Shown: positions 8,571 to 17,368, numbered from the stretch's first letter. The stretch is DNA of 64,000 nt from Microvirga ossetica (GCF_002741015.1 NZ_CP016618.1:372001-436000), one strand, 5' to 3'. Made by a program: numbers and translations. Notes: generated from the sequence alone by a model not told the origin.

Positions 8571-8835
8571 GTCCTGCCCGGTGGTGATGTCCGCCAGTGC
8601 CTAGCGCACGCGCAACTCCATCGCGACCTCGCGCTCCGACTGCTGATTCGGTGAACTGAGCCGCATGCAAAGTCTTAGCTGCAAAGGAAAGCTGTCTCTG
8701 GGAGCAGATCTTGCGCCGGCGCCTTCATCGGTCTGATTCTGTGCAAAATCGCGATCGGAGCCGCCCCGTTCGTGTTGGAAGGGCTCGACGCAACGATGCG
8801 CTGATCCGGGCAATCCACGCGTCCGACGCGGGATG

Positions 8836-9879
8836 TCATCGCCGTCTGAGCGCAACCAGGCACAGCAGTTCGAACAATACCTGAGCGCCGATCTGGGCGG
8901 TGTTGGTGGTCCCATCGTATTGCGGCGCAACTTCGACCACGTCTCCGCCGATGATGTCGAGCCCTTGGAGGCCGCGGAGGAGTTGCAGCACCTCCCGCGG
9001 GGTCAGGCCGGCCACCTCCGGCGTCCCAGTACCAGGAGCAAAGCCGGGATCGATGCTGTCGACATCGAAGGTGACATAGGTCGGGCCGTCGCCGATCACC
9101 TCGAGCGCTCGCCGGATGATGGCCGGGATGCCCTCCTCGGCGACCTCTTCGGCATGGACGACAGTCATCCCGGATTCGTATGAGAACTCCCAAAGATATT
9201 CGGCGCCGCCGCGAATGCCGATCTGGATGGTGCGTGTCGGGTCCAGCACCCCTGCGAGGACCGCTTCACGGAACGGACCGCCATGATGAAATTTCGACCC
9301 TTCATAGGCGCCGGCCGTATCGCAATGGGCGTCAATATGCACCAGTCCGACCGGGCGAGTGGCGCCGAGACCCTTCAGGATTGATCCCGTGATCGAGTGG
9401 TCGCCGCCGACCGAAAGCGGGATCACGGGCGTATCCGCGATCCTGCGATAGCAGGCCTCGATATCGGCGTGACAATCGGCCAGGCTGTATCGGCTGCGCA
9501 TCGGCACGTCGCCAACGTCAGCGACCCGCAACGTGCCCATCGGAGCCACCCGCAGCACATGTTCGTAAGGTCCAACACGCTCGATCCCGCGCACGGCGCG
9601 CGGTCCCAGACGCGAGCCAGCCCGGTTGGTCACCCCGAGATCCATCGGGACCCCGATCAGGGCAACGTCCAGGGCGGCGAGTCCCTCGTCCGTCAGGCCG
9701 TCGGGCCGAAACGGCGCGTCGATGAAGGTCGCGGGGCCGGCGAATGGCCACTTGCGAGTGTCACCATCGGCAAAGACCTGAGCGGCCACGGCCTTGAAAT
9801 GCGGGTCGTACATGTCGCCGCCCGCCGCCGACGCATAGCGCCGACGCAGTTCGTCCAACTTTGCGATGTCATAAGCCAT
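8836..9879 (-). CDS. Arginase/agmatinase-family ureohydrolase (guanidino compound hydrolase)
   Basis: A 347-residue enzyme from ATG 9879 (GAAGG upstream). It carries all the family signatures for the binuclear metal site: GGDHS at residues 158-162, DAHCD at 183-187 and DVDSIDPGFAPGTGTPE from 272. The family removes urea from agmatine, guanidinobutyrate, guanidinopropionate or, in some members, guanidine; substrate cannot be fixed from sequence alone. Sitting divergent from a LysR regulator and near an amino-acid-type ABC importer, it probably degrades an imported guanidino compound. Cytoplasmic. Confidence 0.85.
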   Translation of the reverse strand: MAYDIAKLDELRRRYASAAGGDMYDPHFKAVAAQVFADGDTRKWPFAGPATFIDAPFRPDGLTDEGLAALDVALIGVPMDLGVTNRAGSRLGPRAVRGIERVGPYEHVLRVAPMGTLRVADVGDVPMRSRYSLADCHADIEACYRRIADTPVIPLSVGGDHSITGSILKGLGATRPVGLVHIDAHCDTAGAYEGSKFHHGGPFREAVLAGVLDPTRTIQIGIRGGAEYLWEFSYESGMTVVHAEEVAEEGIPAIIRRALEVIGDGPTYVTFDVDSIDPGFAPGTGTPEVAGLTPREVLQLLRGLQGLDIIGGDVVEVAPQYDGTTNTAQIGAQVLFELLCLVALRRR

Positions 9880-10103
9880 AGCGGCCCTTCGGGCGTTTGA
9901 GGGATAACAAACGGGCAGTAGTTCCTTGGACCCGACCTGCGTTGCAGGGTAAATTCGCCCCTGAACGGACGCTGCGGTAGGCGGAAAATTCTGCGGGGGC
10001 CATAACGCGAACTGAATACCAGGCAATCGGAAGCCGCAGTCGAAGTGGGATAGTCCAAAGCCGCATGGTCGCCGTACCAGCCCCATAGTATAAGCGAAAC
10101 CTG

Positions 10104-10973
10104 ATGCTCGACCTTGACCCCTATCTGCTGCGCGCCTTCCTGACCGTGGCTGAAGTCGGCACGGTGAACGGGGCTGCGGTATCGCTTAATCGCACCCAGG
10201 CCGCATTAAGCATGCAGATCCGCAAGCTCGAGGGCCTCATGGGGACGGAGCTCTTTTCGCGCTCTCCCAAGGGTCTCACGTTGACCGCGGACGGGCTTCT
10301 CCTGATGCCCTACGCCCGCGAGATCCTGTCCCTCAACGACCAAGCTTGGCAACGTCTCAACGGCAAGGAAATGGAAGGCCGCGTGCGCCTTGGCGTCGTC
10401 GAGGACTTCGCCGCGACCCGGCTCATCGATATCCTTGCGGCCTTCCGCGATCAGAACCCGAAGGTCCACATGGACATCATCGTGGAGCCGAACAAACGGC
10501 TGGCGGCAATGTTCGAAAACGACAAGCTCGACATCGTCGTCTGCGACACGACCTCGATCAATCGCAAGCCGGTGCTGATCTGGGGCGAACACTTGCTGTG
10601 GGCGGTGAGAGCTGACCTAACCGTGACCACGGCAGCGCCGCTGCCAATCATCATGTTTGAGGCCACTTGCCCTTGGTCGGGACCCTGCATCGCCGCGCTC
10701 TCCGGCCGAACCCTGCGATGGAAGATCGTCTGCGAAGCATCGACGCTGGTGGCCATGGCGGCCGCCGTCCGCGTCGGCATCGGTATCGGCCCGATGCTCG
10801 CCGCCACGATCCCCGATGGCTGCCGGGCGCTGGATCAGACATCAGACTTGCCCGCTCCCGTCGGGATCGATATCGGGCTCTATACCCGAGCGGGCGCCCC
10901 GGAGGAGGCGCGCTATCTCGCGGATTTCATCGGACGACATACCGGCCTCGTCGGGCCCGGTGGACGCGTCTGA
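10104..10973 (+). CDS. LysR-family transcriptional regulator
   Basis: A 289-residue LysR protein. The N-terminal winged helix-turn-helix spans about residues 5-65 (LLRAFLTVAEVGTVNGAA, SLNRTQAALSMQIRKLEG, LFSRSPKGLTLTADG). The effector domain begins near residue 90 (GRVRLGVVEDFA). It is divergently transcribed from the ureohydrolase across a 224-nt gap, the standard LysR arrangement, so it probably controls the hydrolase and perhaps the ABC genes downstream. The co-inducer is unknown, probably the guanidino substrate. Confidence 0.85.
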   Translation: MLDLDPYLLRAFLTVAEVGTVNGAAVSLNRTQAALSMQIRKLEGLMGTELFSRSPKGLTLTADGLLLMPYAREILSLNDQAWQRLNGKEMEGRVRLGVVEDFAATRLIDILAAFRDQNPKVHMDIIVEPNKRLAAMFENDKLDIVVCDTTSINRKPVLIWGEHLLWAVRADLTVTTAAPLPIIMFEATCPWSGPCIAALSGRTLRWKIVCEASTLVAMAAAVRVGIGIGPMLAATIPDGCRALDQTSDLPAPVGIDIGLYTRAGAPEEARYLADFIGRHTGLVGPGGRV

Positions 10974-11312
10974 CGACAGGCGGAGCGCCCCGCGGGCGCA
11001 GCCTTCAGCTTTGTTGATAGGCTAACGAGAATTTTGCGACTAGCTTCCACTCAGGCTCTGGATTTCAGTAGCCGCTCGAAGTCCGGCTTGCTCGATCAGG
11101 GACCGGACTGAATCGGGAATTCAGCATGACCGACCTGAAGCGTCTTCGAATGCCGTTCGCCGTAAAGACCTTCGTCAAGCCTGGATCAGCCCTCAAATCT
11201 ATCGCTGTGGAACTCAGCGGCGTCCAACCACGAGAAGCGCTCGCTGCGACTTCCTGTCAGTGCCGGCCGCCGGGTCCGGTTTTGCCCTAAACTCTTACGA
11301 AGGACACGCGCT
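10974..11312. other. Intergenic stretch before ABC operon, no gene seen
   Basis: About 340 nt between the LysR gene and the binding-protein gene; presumably holds the promoter of the transporter operon. No protein of convincing composition and no clear hairpin was found. Confidence 0.4.
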
Positions 11313-12125
11313 ATGACTAAGCTTTCCACTCTCCGTCTGACCGACCTCGCCGTCGTGGTCCTTGTCGGTGGCCTCGTCTTCAGCGCCGCTGCCCGCGCCG
11401 ATGCCCTGGATGACATCACAAAGGCCGGCGTTCTCAAGGTCGGCGTCTTCGGCGACTTTCCCCCGTTCTCGTCCGTCACCTCGGACATGAGCCTGCAGGG
11501 CTATGACATCGACGTGGCCAAGATTCTGGCGGACGCATTGAAGGTGAAGCTTCAGCTTGTGACAGTGACCGGACAGAATCGGATCCCTTATCTGACCGAG
11601 CGTCGCGCAGACATCCTTCTGAGCGTCGGCCACAGCGCCGAGCGGGAAAAGGTCATCGATTTCACCGCGGCCTACGCGCCCTACTACATCGCCGTCATTG
11701 GCCCGAAAGCCTTGAAGGTTCAGGACAAGGGCGATCTTGCGGGTAAGAGCATTGCGGTCAACAGGGGCACGCTCGAGGATACCTCCCTTACGGAAGCGGC
11801 GCCGAGCGGGGCCGACATCAAGCGCTTCGACAACTACAACGCGGTGATCCAGTCCTTTCTCGCCGGGCAGGTCCAACTCATGGTCGTCGGCAACGATGTT
11901 GGGGCCGGGGTGCTGGCGCGTCAGGTTGCGACGCAGCCCGAGCAGAAGTTCCAGCTCATGACCTCGCCAGACCATATCGGGTTGAACAAGAACGAGCCGC
12001 GCTTGAAGCAGGCTCTCAACGAGGTCATCGCAAAAACGCTGGCCGATGGAACGATGAACACGATCTCGACCAAATGGCTCAACCGGCCGCTGGATCTGAA
12101 AGATCTCAAGTCCAATGGGCAATAG
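11313..12125 (+). CDS. Polar amino acid ABC transporter, periplasmic binding protein
   Basis: A 270-residue protein from ATG 11313 (AAGGA upstream). A signal peptide ends near AARADA, followed by a type-3 solute-binding fold: LKVGVFGDFPPFSSV, GYDIDVAKILADALKVKLQLV, RADILLSVGHSAEREKVIDFT, and KSIAVNRGTLEDT. This matches the family that binds amino acids and guanidino-type compounds. It overlaps the first permease by 11 nt. It is the first gene of a three-gene operon next to the ureohydrolase. Confidence 0.88.
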   Translation: MTKLSTLRLTDLAVVVLVGGLVFSAAARADALDDITKAGVLKVGVFGDFPPFSSVTSDMSLQGYDIDVAKILADALKVKLQLVTVTGQNRIPYLTERRADILLSVGHSAEREKVIDFTAAYAPYYIAVIGPKALKVQDKGDLAGKSIAVNRGTLEDTSLTEAAPSGADIKRFDNYNAVIQSFLAGQVQLMVVGNDVGAGVLARQVATQPEQKFQLMTSPDHIGLNKNEPRLKQALNEVIAKTLADGTMNTISTKWLNRPLDLKDLKSNGQ

Positions 12126-12783
12126 CCTCGACTTCAGCTGGCTCGGCGACGCCGTCAGGCTGATCGGCGCGGGCGCGGCCATGACGATCTTTCTGGTCGT
12201 CGTGACCGCGCTCCTCGGAACGCTCTTGAGCATTCTCGGTGCGCTCGGACGCACGAGCCGGTATGCGATGATCCGGCGCATCGTGAAAGCCTATGTGGAG
12301 CTGATCCGGAACACCCCGTTTCTGGCGCAGCTTTTCTTCATCTTCTTCGGACTTCCGAGCCTCGGAATTCGCCTCGATCCGATTGTCGCGGCGATCGTTG
12401 CCATGACGATCAATCTTGCCGCCTACGGCACCGAGATCGTTGCGGCAGGCCTCGCGGCCGTGCCAACCGGTCAACGCGAGGCTGCCCAGGCCTTGGGGCT
12501 GAGACCCCGCCTCGTTTTCGTGAAGATCGTGCTGCCGCAGGCGCTGAAGATCATTTTCCCAGCGCTGACCAGTCAGATCGTGATCATGATGCTTGAATCG
12601 GCCGTGGTTTCTCAGATCTCGGTTCGGGAGCTCACCTATGAGGCCGACTTGCTTCAGGCAAGGACGTTCCTGGCCTTCGAGACCTACCTCGTCGTGACGC
12701 TGGTCTATCTCGGCCTGAGCGTCGCCTTGAGGCGCCTGATGTTTGCGGGGGGGCGCAGATTCATCTTTTCAGGACAACCCTGA
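12115..12783 (+). CDS. Polar amino acid ABC transporter permease 1
   Basis: A 222-residue HisM/GlnP-type permease. It has five hydrophobic segments and the EAA-loop sequence GQREAAQALGLRPRLVFVKIVLPQAL that docks the ATPase, plus YVELIRNTPFLAQLFFIFFGLP near residue 60. It overlaps the binding-protein gene and its stop overlaps the next start (TGATG), so translation is coupled. It forms the membrane channel with the second permease. Confidence 0.88.
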   Translation: MGNSLDFSWLGDAVRLIGAGAAMTIFLVVVTALLGTLLSILGALGRTSRYAMIRRIVKAYVELIRNTPFLAQLFFIFFGLPSLGIRLDPIVAAIVAMTINLAAYGTEIVAAGLAAVPTGQREAAQALGLRPRLVFVKIVLPQALKIIFPALTSQIVIMMLESAVVSQISVRELTYEADLLQARTFLAFETYLVVTLVYLGLSVALRRLMFAGGRRFIFSGQP

Positions 12784-13430
12784 TGGAATTCACGCTCTGG
12801 GACATCCTCCGCAACCTCCTGCTGGCCGCGCGCTGGACGGTTCTGCTGTCGCTGGTCGCGTTTGCGGGCGGCGGCATCGCCGGCCTCCTCGTGCTTCTGC
12901 TCAGGATCTCGAAACGACCCTGGCTCAGGCGGGCCGCGGAAATGTACATCGGCGCCTTTCAAGGTACGCCGCTGCTGATGCAGCTCTTCCTGGTGTTTTT
13001 CGGTCTGCCACTGCTCGGCTTCCGCATCGAGGCGTGGACGGCTGCCGTCGTCAGCCTGACCCTTTTCGCTAGTGCCTTCCTGGCGGAGATCTGGCGCGGC
13101 GGCGTTGAGGCAGTGCCGCGCGGGCAATGGGAGGCGGCTGCCAGTCTCGGCCTCCACCGCATCCGGCAGCTCCGCCTCGTCATCCTGCCGCAGGCCCTGA
13201 CGATCGCACGCGCCCCTACGGTGGGGTTCCTGGTTCAGCTCGTAAAGAGCACGGCCCTGACATCCATCATCGGCTTCGACGAACTGCTTAGGACCTCGAA
13301 CGCCATCAACAACGCGACGTTCCAACCGTTCACCGTCTATGGACTGGGAGCGCTGATCTACTTCTGTCTCTGCTTTCCCCTGACTCAATATGCGCGGATG
13401 CTGGAGCGATCGATGGCCATCCCAAGGTGA
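12783..13430 (+). CDS. Polar amino acid ABC transporter permease 2
   Basis: A 215-residue permease homologous to the preceding one: AFQGTPLLMQLFLVFFGLP, and the EAA loop GQWEAAASLGLHRIRQLRL. It is the last gene of the operon. No ATP-binding subunit gene follows or occurs anywhere in the window, so the transporter must borrow an ATPase encoded elsewhere or be incomplete here. The family usually has the ATPase adjacent. Confidence 0.87.
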   Translation: MEFTLWDILRNLLLAARWTVLLSLVAFAGGGIAGLLVLLLRISKRPWLRRAAEMYIGAFQGTPLLMQLFLVFFGLPLLGFRIEAWTAAVVSLTLFASAFLAEIWRGGVEAVPRGQWEAAASLGLHRIRQLRLVILPQALTIARAPTVGFLVQLVKSTALTSIIGFDELLRTSNAINNATFQPFTVYGLGALIYFCLCFPLTQYARMLERSMAIPR

Positions 13431-13649
13431 CCCCGTCGTGTTTGACCGGTCCGGCGGTCGACATCGCCGATCCCGCTCAGCCTATAGCCTAGGTAGGATG
13501 CGCTTTAGAGATGGTCGACACTTCCACCCGACGGCCGCTTGGGCCGAGCTTGAGCGAACCGAACGGCGACGCTGTCATTGTCATGGTTGAGGACTACTGT
13601 TCCTCGGCATGGCCGGCTTGCGGCCCCGCTGCTGACCTTCAGGGCAGTC

Positions 13650-13688
13650 GATCCCTGCGGCGTCCGGTTGCCGGACGCCGCAGGGATC
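13650..13688. other. Perfect 18-bp inverted repeat, 3-nt loop
   Basis: Arms at 13650-13667 and 13671-13688 are exact reverse complements, separated by TTG. It lies 220 nt after the ABC operon and 120 nt before the response regulator gene. No U tract follows on either strand, so it may be a terminator or another palindromic element. The remainder of 13431-13811 shows no gene. Confidence 0.6.
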
Positions 13689-13811
13689 GGACAGGGGCCG
13701 GGCCTCCCTGTCTCGCAGGACAGCTCAGGTACCGCCTAGGGCGATTTCGTGGTTTTCCACAGACCCGACGCCTGGTGGTTTCGGCTAGAGTTGTCGGTCT
13801 GAGGTAAGGAC

Positions 13812-14444
13812 ATGACCCGCATCCTGATCGCCGACGACCATGACGTGATCCGCACCGGGCTGCGCGCCATCCTGAGCGGCCAATCCGGATGGGAGGTCGT
13901 CGCCGAGGCCGAGAACGGTCGGCAGGCGGTCGACCTCGCCGTCGAGACGCAGCCCGACGTCGCCATCCTCGACTACCAGCTTCCCGTCTTGAACGGCGTC
14001 GACGCGACCCGCGAGATCCGCGCCTTCCAGCCGCAGACCGAGGTGTTGATCTTCACCATGCATGAGGGTGAGCCTCTGCTGCGCGAGCTGTTCGAGGCCG
14101 GGGCCCACGGCTACCTGCTCAGGTCCGATGCCAGGCAGTTCCTGATCGCGGCCGTGGCGGCGCTGGCCCAGCACGAGCCGTTCTTCACCGGTGGCGTCTC
14201 GGAGACCCTGCTGAATGCCTATCTGTCCAGGAGGCCGGCCTGTGACGGCGCGCTGACGGCGCGGGAGCGTAGCATCGTCCAGCTCATCGCGGAGGGCCAC
14301 AGCAACAGGGCGGCCGCCCAGACCCTGGGCCTCAGCCAAAAGACCGTGGAGGGCCACCGCGCCGCGGCCATGCGCAAGGCCAAGGTGAATTCGACGGCGC
14401 ACCTCGTGCGCTACGCGGTCCGCACCGGGCTCGTGGAGCCCTGA
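13812..14444 (+). CDS. NarL/FixJ-type response regulator
   Basis: A 210-residue protein. The receiver domain occupies residues 1-120 (ILIADDHDVIRTGL, phospho-acceptor Asp in AILDYQLPVLNG, Thr in LIFTMHE). The usual conserved Lys is replaced by Arg in GYLLRSDA. The C-terminal LuxR-type helix-turn-helix is LTARERSIVQLIAEGHSN through LGLSQKTVEGHRAAAMRK. No histidine kinase is next to it. The Lys-to-Arg change may alter phosphorylation-dependent switching. DNA target unknown. Confidence 0.85.
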   Translation: MTRILIADDHDVIRTGLRAILSGQSGWEVVAEAENGRQAVDLAVETQPDVAILDYQLPVLNGVDATREIRAFQPQTEVLIFTMHEGEPLLRELFEAGAHGYLLRSDARQFLIAAVAALAQHEPFFTGGVSETLLNAYLSRRPACDGALTARERSIVQLIAEGHSNRAAAQTLGLSQKTVEGHRAAAMRKAKVNSTAHLVRYAVRTGLVEP

Positions 14445-14637
14445 GGCGGCCCGCATGCCGATCCTGATCATTTCCGCCGACGCCGGGGGCGCAGGCCCCG
14501 CACCTGACCTGCCTCGGCCGACCAAGCCGGTCCGGTAGAATGAGCTGGCCGCCTGCCTGGCAAACCTTGCACGGGCAACCAGCGGCTGACGGCCAGCAGG
14601 ATCATGCAGCCTTTGTGTTGACCCGTGCCTCGGCCAG

Positions 14638-14682
14638 CCGGGGAGAGGCCAGGAAAACGTGTTCATCCCGGCCTCTCCCCGG
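14638..14682. terminator. Hairpin with perfect 13-bp arms
   Basis: CCGGGGAGAGGCC at 14638-14650 pairs exactly with 14670-14682 around a 19-nt loop. It lies 190 nt past the response regulator stop; a terminator role is plausible but the distance is long. Confidence 0.45.
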
Positions 14683-14800
14683 ACAAGCATTCACGAGTAT
14701 ACGCGTGCCAGCTAGTGTCTGTTGCGGAGCGGCTATTACCGATGAGGGCCCGCGGCCTCCCATAAGGCGTGGTGAACGCTTTCGGAAAGCCTCAAAACGC

Positions 14801-14828
14801 GTTCCAGACTAGGGGTTATGCGAAATTG
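14801..14828 (+). repeat. Short dispersed repeat, copy A (GTTCC...TTATGCGAAATT)
   Basis: One of about five similar 26-28-nt sequences with the approximate consensus GTTCC-N-NACT-GGG-N-TTATGCGAAAT. It is 115 nt upstream of the pseudogene at 14943. Nature unknown. Confidence 0.5.
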
Positions 14829-14942
14829 CGCGCGGCTTTAGGTGCGGGCGCGACAGGACCCTTATTCGGGAGTAAAATGACCGCAGTAGCGTTCCCGACG
14901 CTCTGACGAGCGCCGCCTGCCCATCATGAGGGAGAGCGGCCT

Positions 14943-15340
14943 ATGTCTCTCAAGCTTGAGCTCTTTACAGCGATCGCCCTGCTCAGTTTCGAGCCACCCA
15001 CCGAAGCCCATGATATCTACTCGCATTTGATGAACGGGTTGGGGGCAGTTGTTGCAATGAGAAGGATTGTCGACCGGCGCCTTACCGGATGACAGCGACC
15101 GGGGTGCAAATGTTCGTCGATGGCGAGTGGATCGTTGTGCCAGACTTTATGATCCAGTATCGAGCGCTGCTCGGTGACACGGGTGAAACAGCCGGGGGGC
15201 ATTGGTGCGGGCGTATCCAAGATGGGAATGGCTACCGGCTGGGCTATGCAACCCGCTGTGCCATCCTACCGCCAAACGCGACAGCGATTTTTGAACCAGC
15301 GTTTGCCCTTCGTGAACGCCGCATCCAGCCTGTTCCCTAA
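14943..15340 (+). pseudogene. Small secreted protein with HDIYSH and Cys motifs, frameshifted (copy 1)
   Basis: ATG 14943 starts a signal peptide and then AHDIYSHLMNG. At 15036-15038 (GGG) the frame breaks. One missing G would restore VGGSCCNEKDCRPAPYR, then GVQMFVDGEWIVVPDFMIQY, RALLGDTGETAGGHWCGRIQ and ATRCAILPP. The pattern (HDIYSH, two paired Cys, W, HWCG) describes a small periplasmic Cys-rich domain I cannot name. A paralogue lies at 38061-38421, also frameshifted. Confidence 0.65.
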
Positions 15341-15358
15341 TGCGGCTTATGCCAAATT
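15332..15358 (+). repeat. Short dispersed repeat, divergent copy D
   Basis: GTTCC followed by a degenerate middle and CTTATGCCAAATT. It overlaps the 3' end of the pseudogene at 14943-15340. More diverged than copies A-C. Confidence 0.35.
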
Positions 15359-15408
15359 CGCACCTATACCACCGACCATGCTGAGCAACATCCTAAACTT
15401 CTATCAGC

Positions 15409-15672
15409 TTAGGGACCGGTGAAGCGGTAGGCTTGCCAAGCCGCTCGGCCCTTGGGGGTGATCGTGTATTGGTCGAATTGCTCCCTCTCCAAATATCCTC
15501 GCTGGATGAGCCTCTCCGCCTCGGCAGTATATTTATGCAAGTCTTTGTTTCTAGTGCGGAGCTCCCCAAGGCTGCCGAGAAGGTAGTATTCCCTTTCAGT
15601 CAGCTCTTGTTCGTTGTGGGGCACCGAGATCCTCTGGAACCATTGATACGCTACGGTCGTCGAAAGGATCAT
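15409..15672 (-). CDS. Hypothetical protein, probable winged-helix-like fold
   Basis: An 87-residue protein if started at ATG 15672; an in-frame TTG at 15678 is also possible. The sequence is helical and charged (LTEREYYLLGSLGELRTRNKDL, AEAERLIQRGYLEREQFDQY) and ends YTITPKGRAAWQAYRF. The last part looks like the wing of a winged-helix domain. Base composition is lower in GC than the neighbourhood, suggesting transfer. No Shine-Dalgarno is clear. Function unknown. Confidence 0.55.
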   Translation of the reverse strand: MILSTTVAYQWFQRISVPHNEQELTEREYYLLGSLGELRTRNKDLHKYTAEAERLIQRGYLEREQFDQYTITPKGRAAWQAYRFTGP

Positions 15673-15702
15673 ACTCAAAGAAGTGATAAAAGCCCCAGAA
15701 CT

Positions 15703-15748
15703 AGACTTATGCTCTTAGGTAAAGAGAGGGGTGACAACGGCGCTTTAG
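15703..15748 (+). repeat. Imperfect 46-bp direct repeat, left copy
   Basis: It matches 17254-17299 at about 80-85% (shared GGTAAAG, GAGGGGT, ACGGCG and TTTAGT blocks). The two copies flank the IS at 15770-17253. Confidence 0.55.
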
Positions 15749-15769
15749 TGTAGCCCGGAACTATACTTA

Positions 15770-17253
15770 GTCGGCCCTGAACAACCCACAACTGATTGAG
15801 GCTGAAGGATTCTTCGTCTTCGCGAAGCATTGTAAAATACTGGTTCCTGGGGAGTGACCCACTCAAAACCGGTGTTTTGCCATGGGACCCAAGCCGACGA
15901 TGCCCACTTCAGGTGATCTGTATCGCAGCCGTCTCGACCAGATCCTCGATCAGCGCCATGAGCTGTTTCGCCTGGCAGGGCTGATCGACTGGGACAGGTT
16001 CGATCAGGAGTTCGGCCGCTTCTATCGGCCGCTTGGACGGCCCGCCAAGCCCACCCGGCTGATGGTCGGGCTGTCCTATCTCCAGCACACTTTCAATCTG
16101 TCCGATGAAGCCGTGGTGCAGCGCTGGATCGAGAACCCGTACTGGCAGTGGTTCTGTGGCTGCGAGTACTTCCAGCATGAGGTGCCCTGTGATCCGAGCT
16201 CGCTGACGCGCTGGCGCAAGCGGCTCGGGCCAGAAGGACTGGCGACGCTGCTGGCGGCCACGATCCAGGCCGGGCTGGAGAGCGGGGTGGTGCGGCCCTC
16301 CAGTTTGGAGCGGATCAGCGTCGACACCACCGTGCAGCCCAAGGCCATCACCCATCCCACCGATGCGAAGCTGTATCTGAAGGCTCTGCTTGCCCTGGTG
16401 CGGCAGGCCAAGCGGCATGGCCTCAAGCTGCGGCAGGCTCACACCCGCCTGGCCAAACGGGCGGCCGTGCAGGTGGGCCGCTATGCCCATGCCCGGCAGA
16501 TGCGGCGCATGCGGCGAGAGCTCAAGCGGTTGAAGACCTATCTCGGGCGGGTCTACCGCGATATCGCCAGGAAAGTCGCGGCAGATGAGGTTCTCTCACG
16601 CCGGTTTGCTCCTCTGCTGGGGCTGACAGAGCGCCTCCTGGGGCAGGAGCGCACGAGCAAGAACAAGCTCTACAGCCTGCATGCGCCCGAGGTGGTGTGC
16701 ATCGCCAAAGGCAAAGCGCATCGGCCGTACGAGTTCGGCTCGAAAGTCGCGCTGGCGGTGACCAACCGGGAAGGCTTTGTGCTCGCCTCCAAGGCGCTGG
16801 AGGGCAATCCCTATGACGGCCACACGCTGGATGCTACCGTGGACCAGATGATCGCCCTGACGGACGTGGAGCCCGCGCGCATCTACGTCGACCAGGGCTA
16901 TCGTGGGCATGACTACGCCAAGACGGATCGGGTGTTCATCACGCGACAGCGGCGAGGGCTCACGCCGACAATCAGACGGGAACTGAGACGCCGGTCGGCG
17001 ATCGAGCCGATGATCGGGCACATGAAGGCGGACGGGCGGCTGGGACGCAATCACCTGCTCGGAGCAGCCGGCGATGCGATCAATGCGCTGCTGGTGGCCG
17101 CCGGACACAATCTGCGGCTGATCCTGAACTGGCTCAGGCGTTTTGTCGCCTGGCTCATGGCATCCCTGATGAGTTCATCCGCGCAATCGGATACTTCTCA
17201 GGTCGCCTGAAATCCAGCGCAAGCCTCGTCCAGCCGTATTATTCAGGGCCGAC
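15770..17253 (+). mobile_element. IS5-superfamily insertion sequence, 1484 bp
   Basis: The ends are inverted repeats GTCGGCCCTGAAyAA (15770-15784 and 17239-17253, one mismatch). The element is flanked by identical TACTTA at 15764-15769 and 17254-17259, a probable target duplication. It carries one intact transposase gene. The intact ends and flanks suggest recent insertion. A C-terminal fragment of a related transposase lies at 18758-18890. Confidence 0.85.
15882..17210 (+). CDS. IS5-type DDE transposase (442 aa)
   Basis: The N-terminal region LRxxxxLI-D-W-D-R-F-D and SYLQHTFNLSDEAVVQRWIE are typical. The catalytic core includes RISVDTTVQPKAITHPTDAK (first Asp), ARIYVDQGYRGHDY (second Asp) and RRRSAIEPMIGHMKADGRLGRN (Glu). 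The C-terminus is AINALLVAAGHNLRLIL. Length and continuity suggest an active enzyme. An alternative start at 15900 is possible; neither has a strong RBS. Confidence 0.88.
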   Translation: MGPKPTMPTSGDLYRSRLDQILDQRHELFRLAGLIDWDRFDQEFGRFYRPLGRPAKPTRLMVGLSYLQHTFNLSDEAVVQRWIENPYWQWFCGCEYFQHEVPCDPSSLTRWRKRLGPEGLATLLAATIQAGLESGVVRPSSLERISVDTTVQPKAITHPTDAKLYLKALLALVRQAKRHGLKLRQAHTRLAKRAAVQVGRYAHARQMRRMRRELKRLKTYLGRVYRDIARKVAADEVLSRRFAPLLGLTERLLGQERTSKNKLYSLHAPEVVCIAKGKAHRPYEFGSKVALAVTNREGFVLASKALEGNPYDGHTLDATVDQMIALTDVEPARIYVDQGYRGHDYAKTDRVFITRQRRGLTPTIRRELRRRSAIEPMIGHMKADGRLGRNHLLGAAGDAINALLVAAGHNLRLILNWLRRFVAWLMASLMSSSAQSDTSQVA

Positions 17254-17299
17254 TACTTATGATTTTGGGTAAAGGGAGGGGTAGCGACGGCGATTTAGT
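17254..17299 (+). repeat. Imperfect 46-bp direct repeat, right copy
   Basis: Partner of 15703-15748; it begins exactly at the right end of the IS, so its first bases are also the target duplication. Confidence 0.55.
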
Positions 17300-17312
17300 C
17301 TTGGAGAGTGTC

Positions 17313-17338
17313 GTTCCGTCCTGGGTTTTATGCGAATG
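17313..17338 (+). repeat. Short dispersed repeat, copy E
   Basis: GTTCCGTCCTGGGTTTTATGCGAAT. It fits the consensus of copies A-C apart from a shortened 3' end. It lies just after the IS flank and 30 nt before the ABC_sub_bind remnant. Confidence 0.4.
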
Positions 17339-17368
17339 ACGGCGGCGCTTTTCGCATCCGCTTGAGCC

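Larger units (their letters stand above)
14445..14942. other. Intergenic stretch with hairpin and short dispersed repeat
   Basis: About 500 nt without a recognised gene. It holds the hairpin at 14638-14682 and repeat copy A at 14801-14828, listed separately. Confidence 0.4.

Noticed and set aside
11295..12281. 328-codon minus-strand frame opposite the ABC binding protein
   Set aside because: Antisense to a well-supported operon and without family features.
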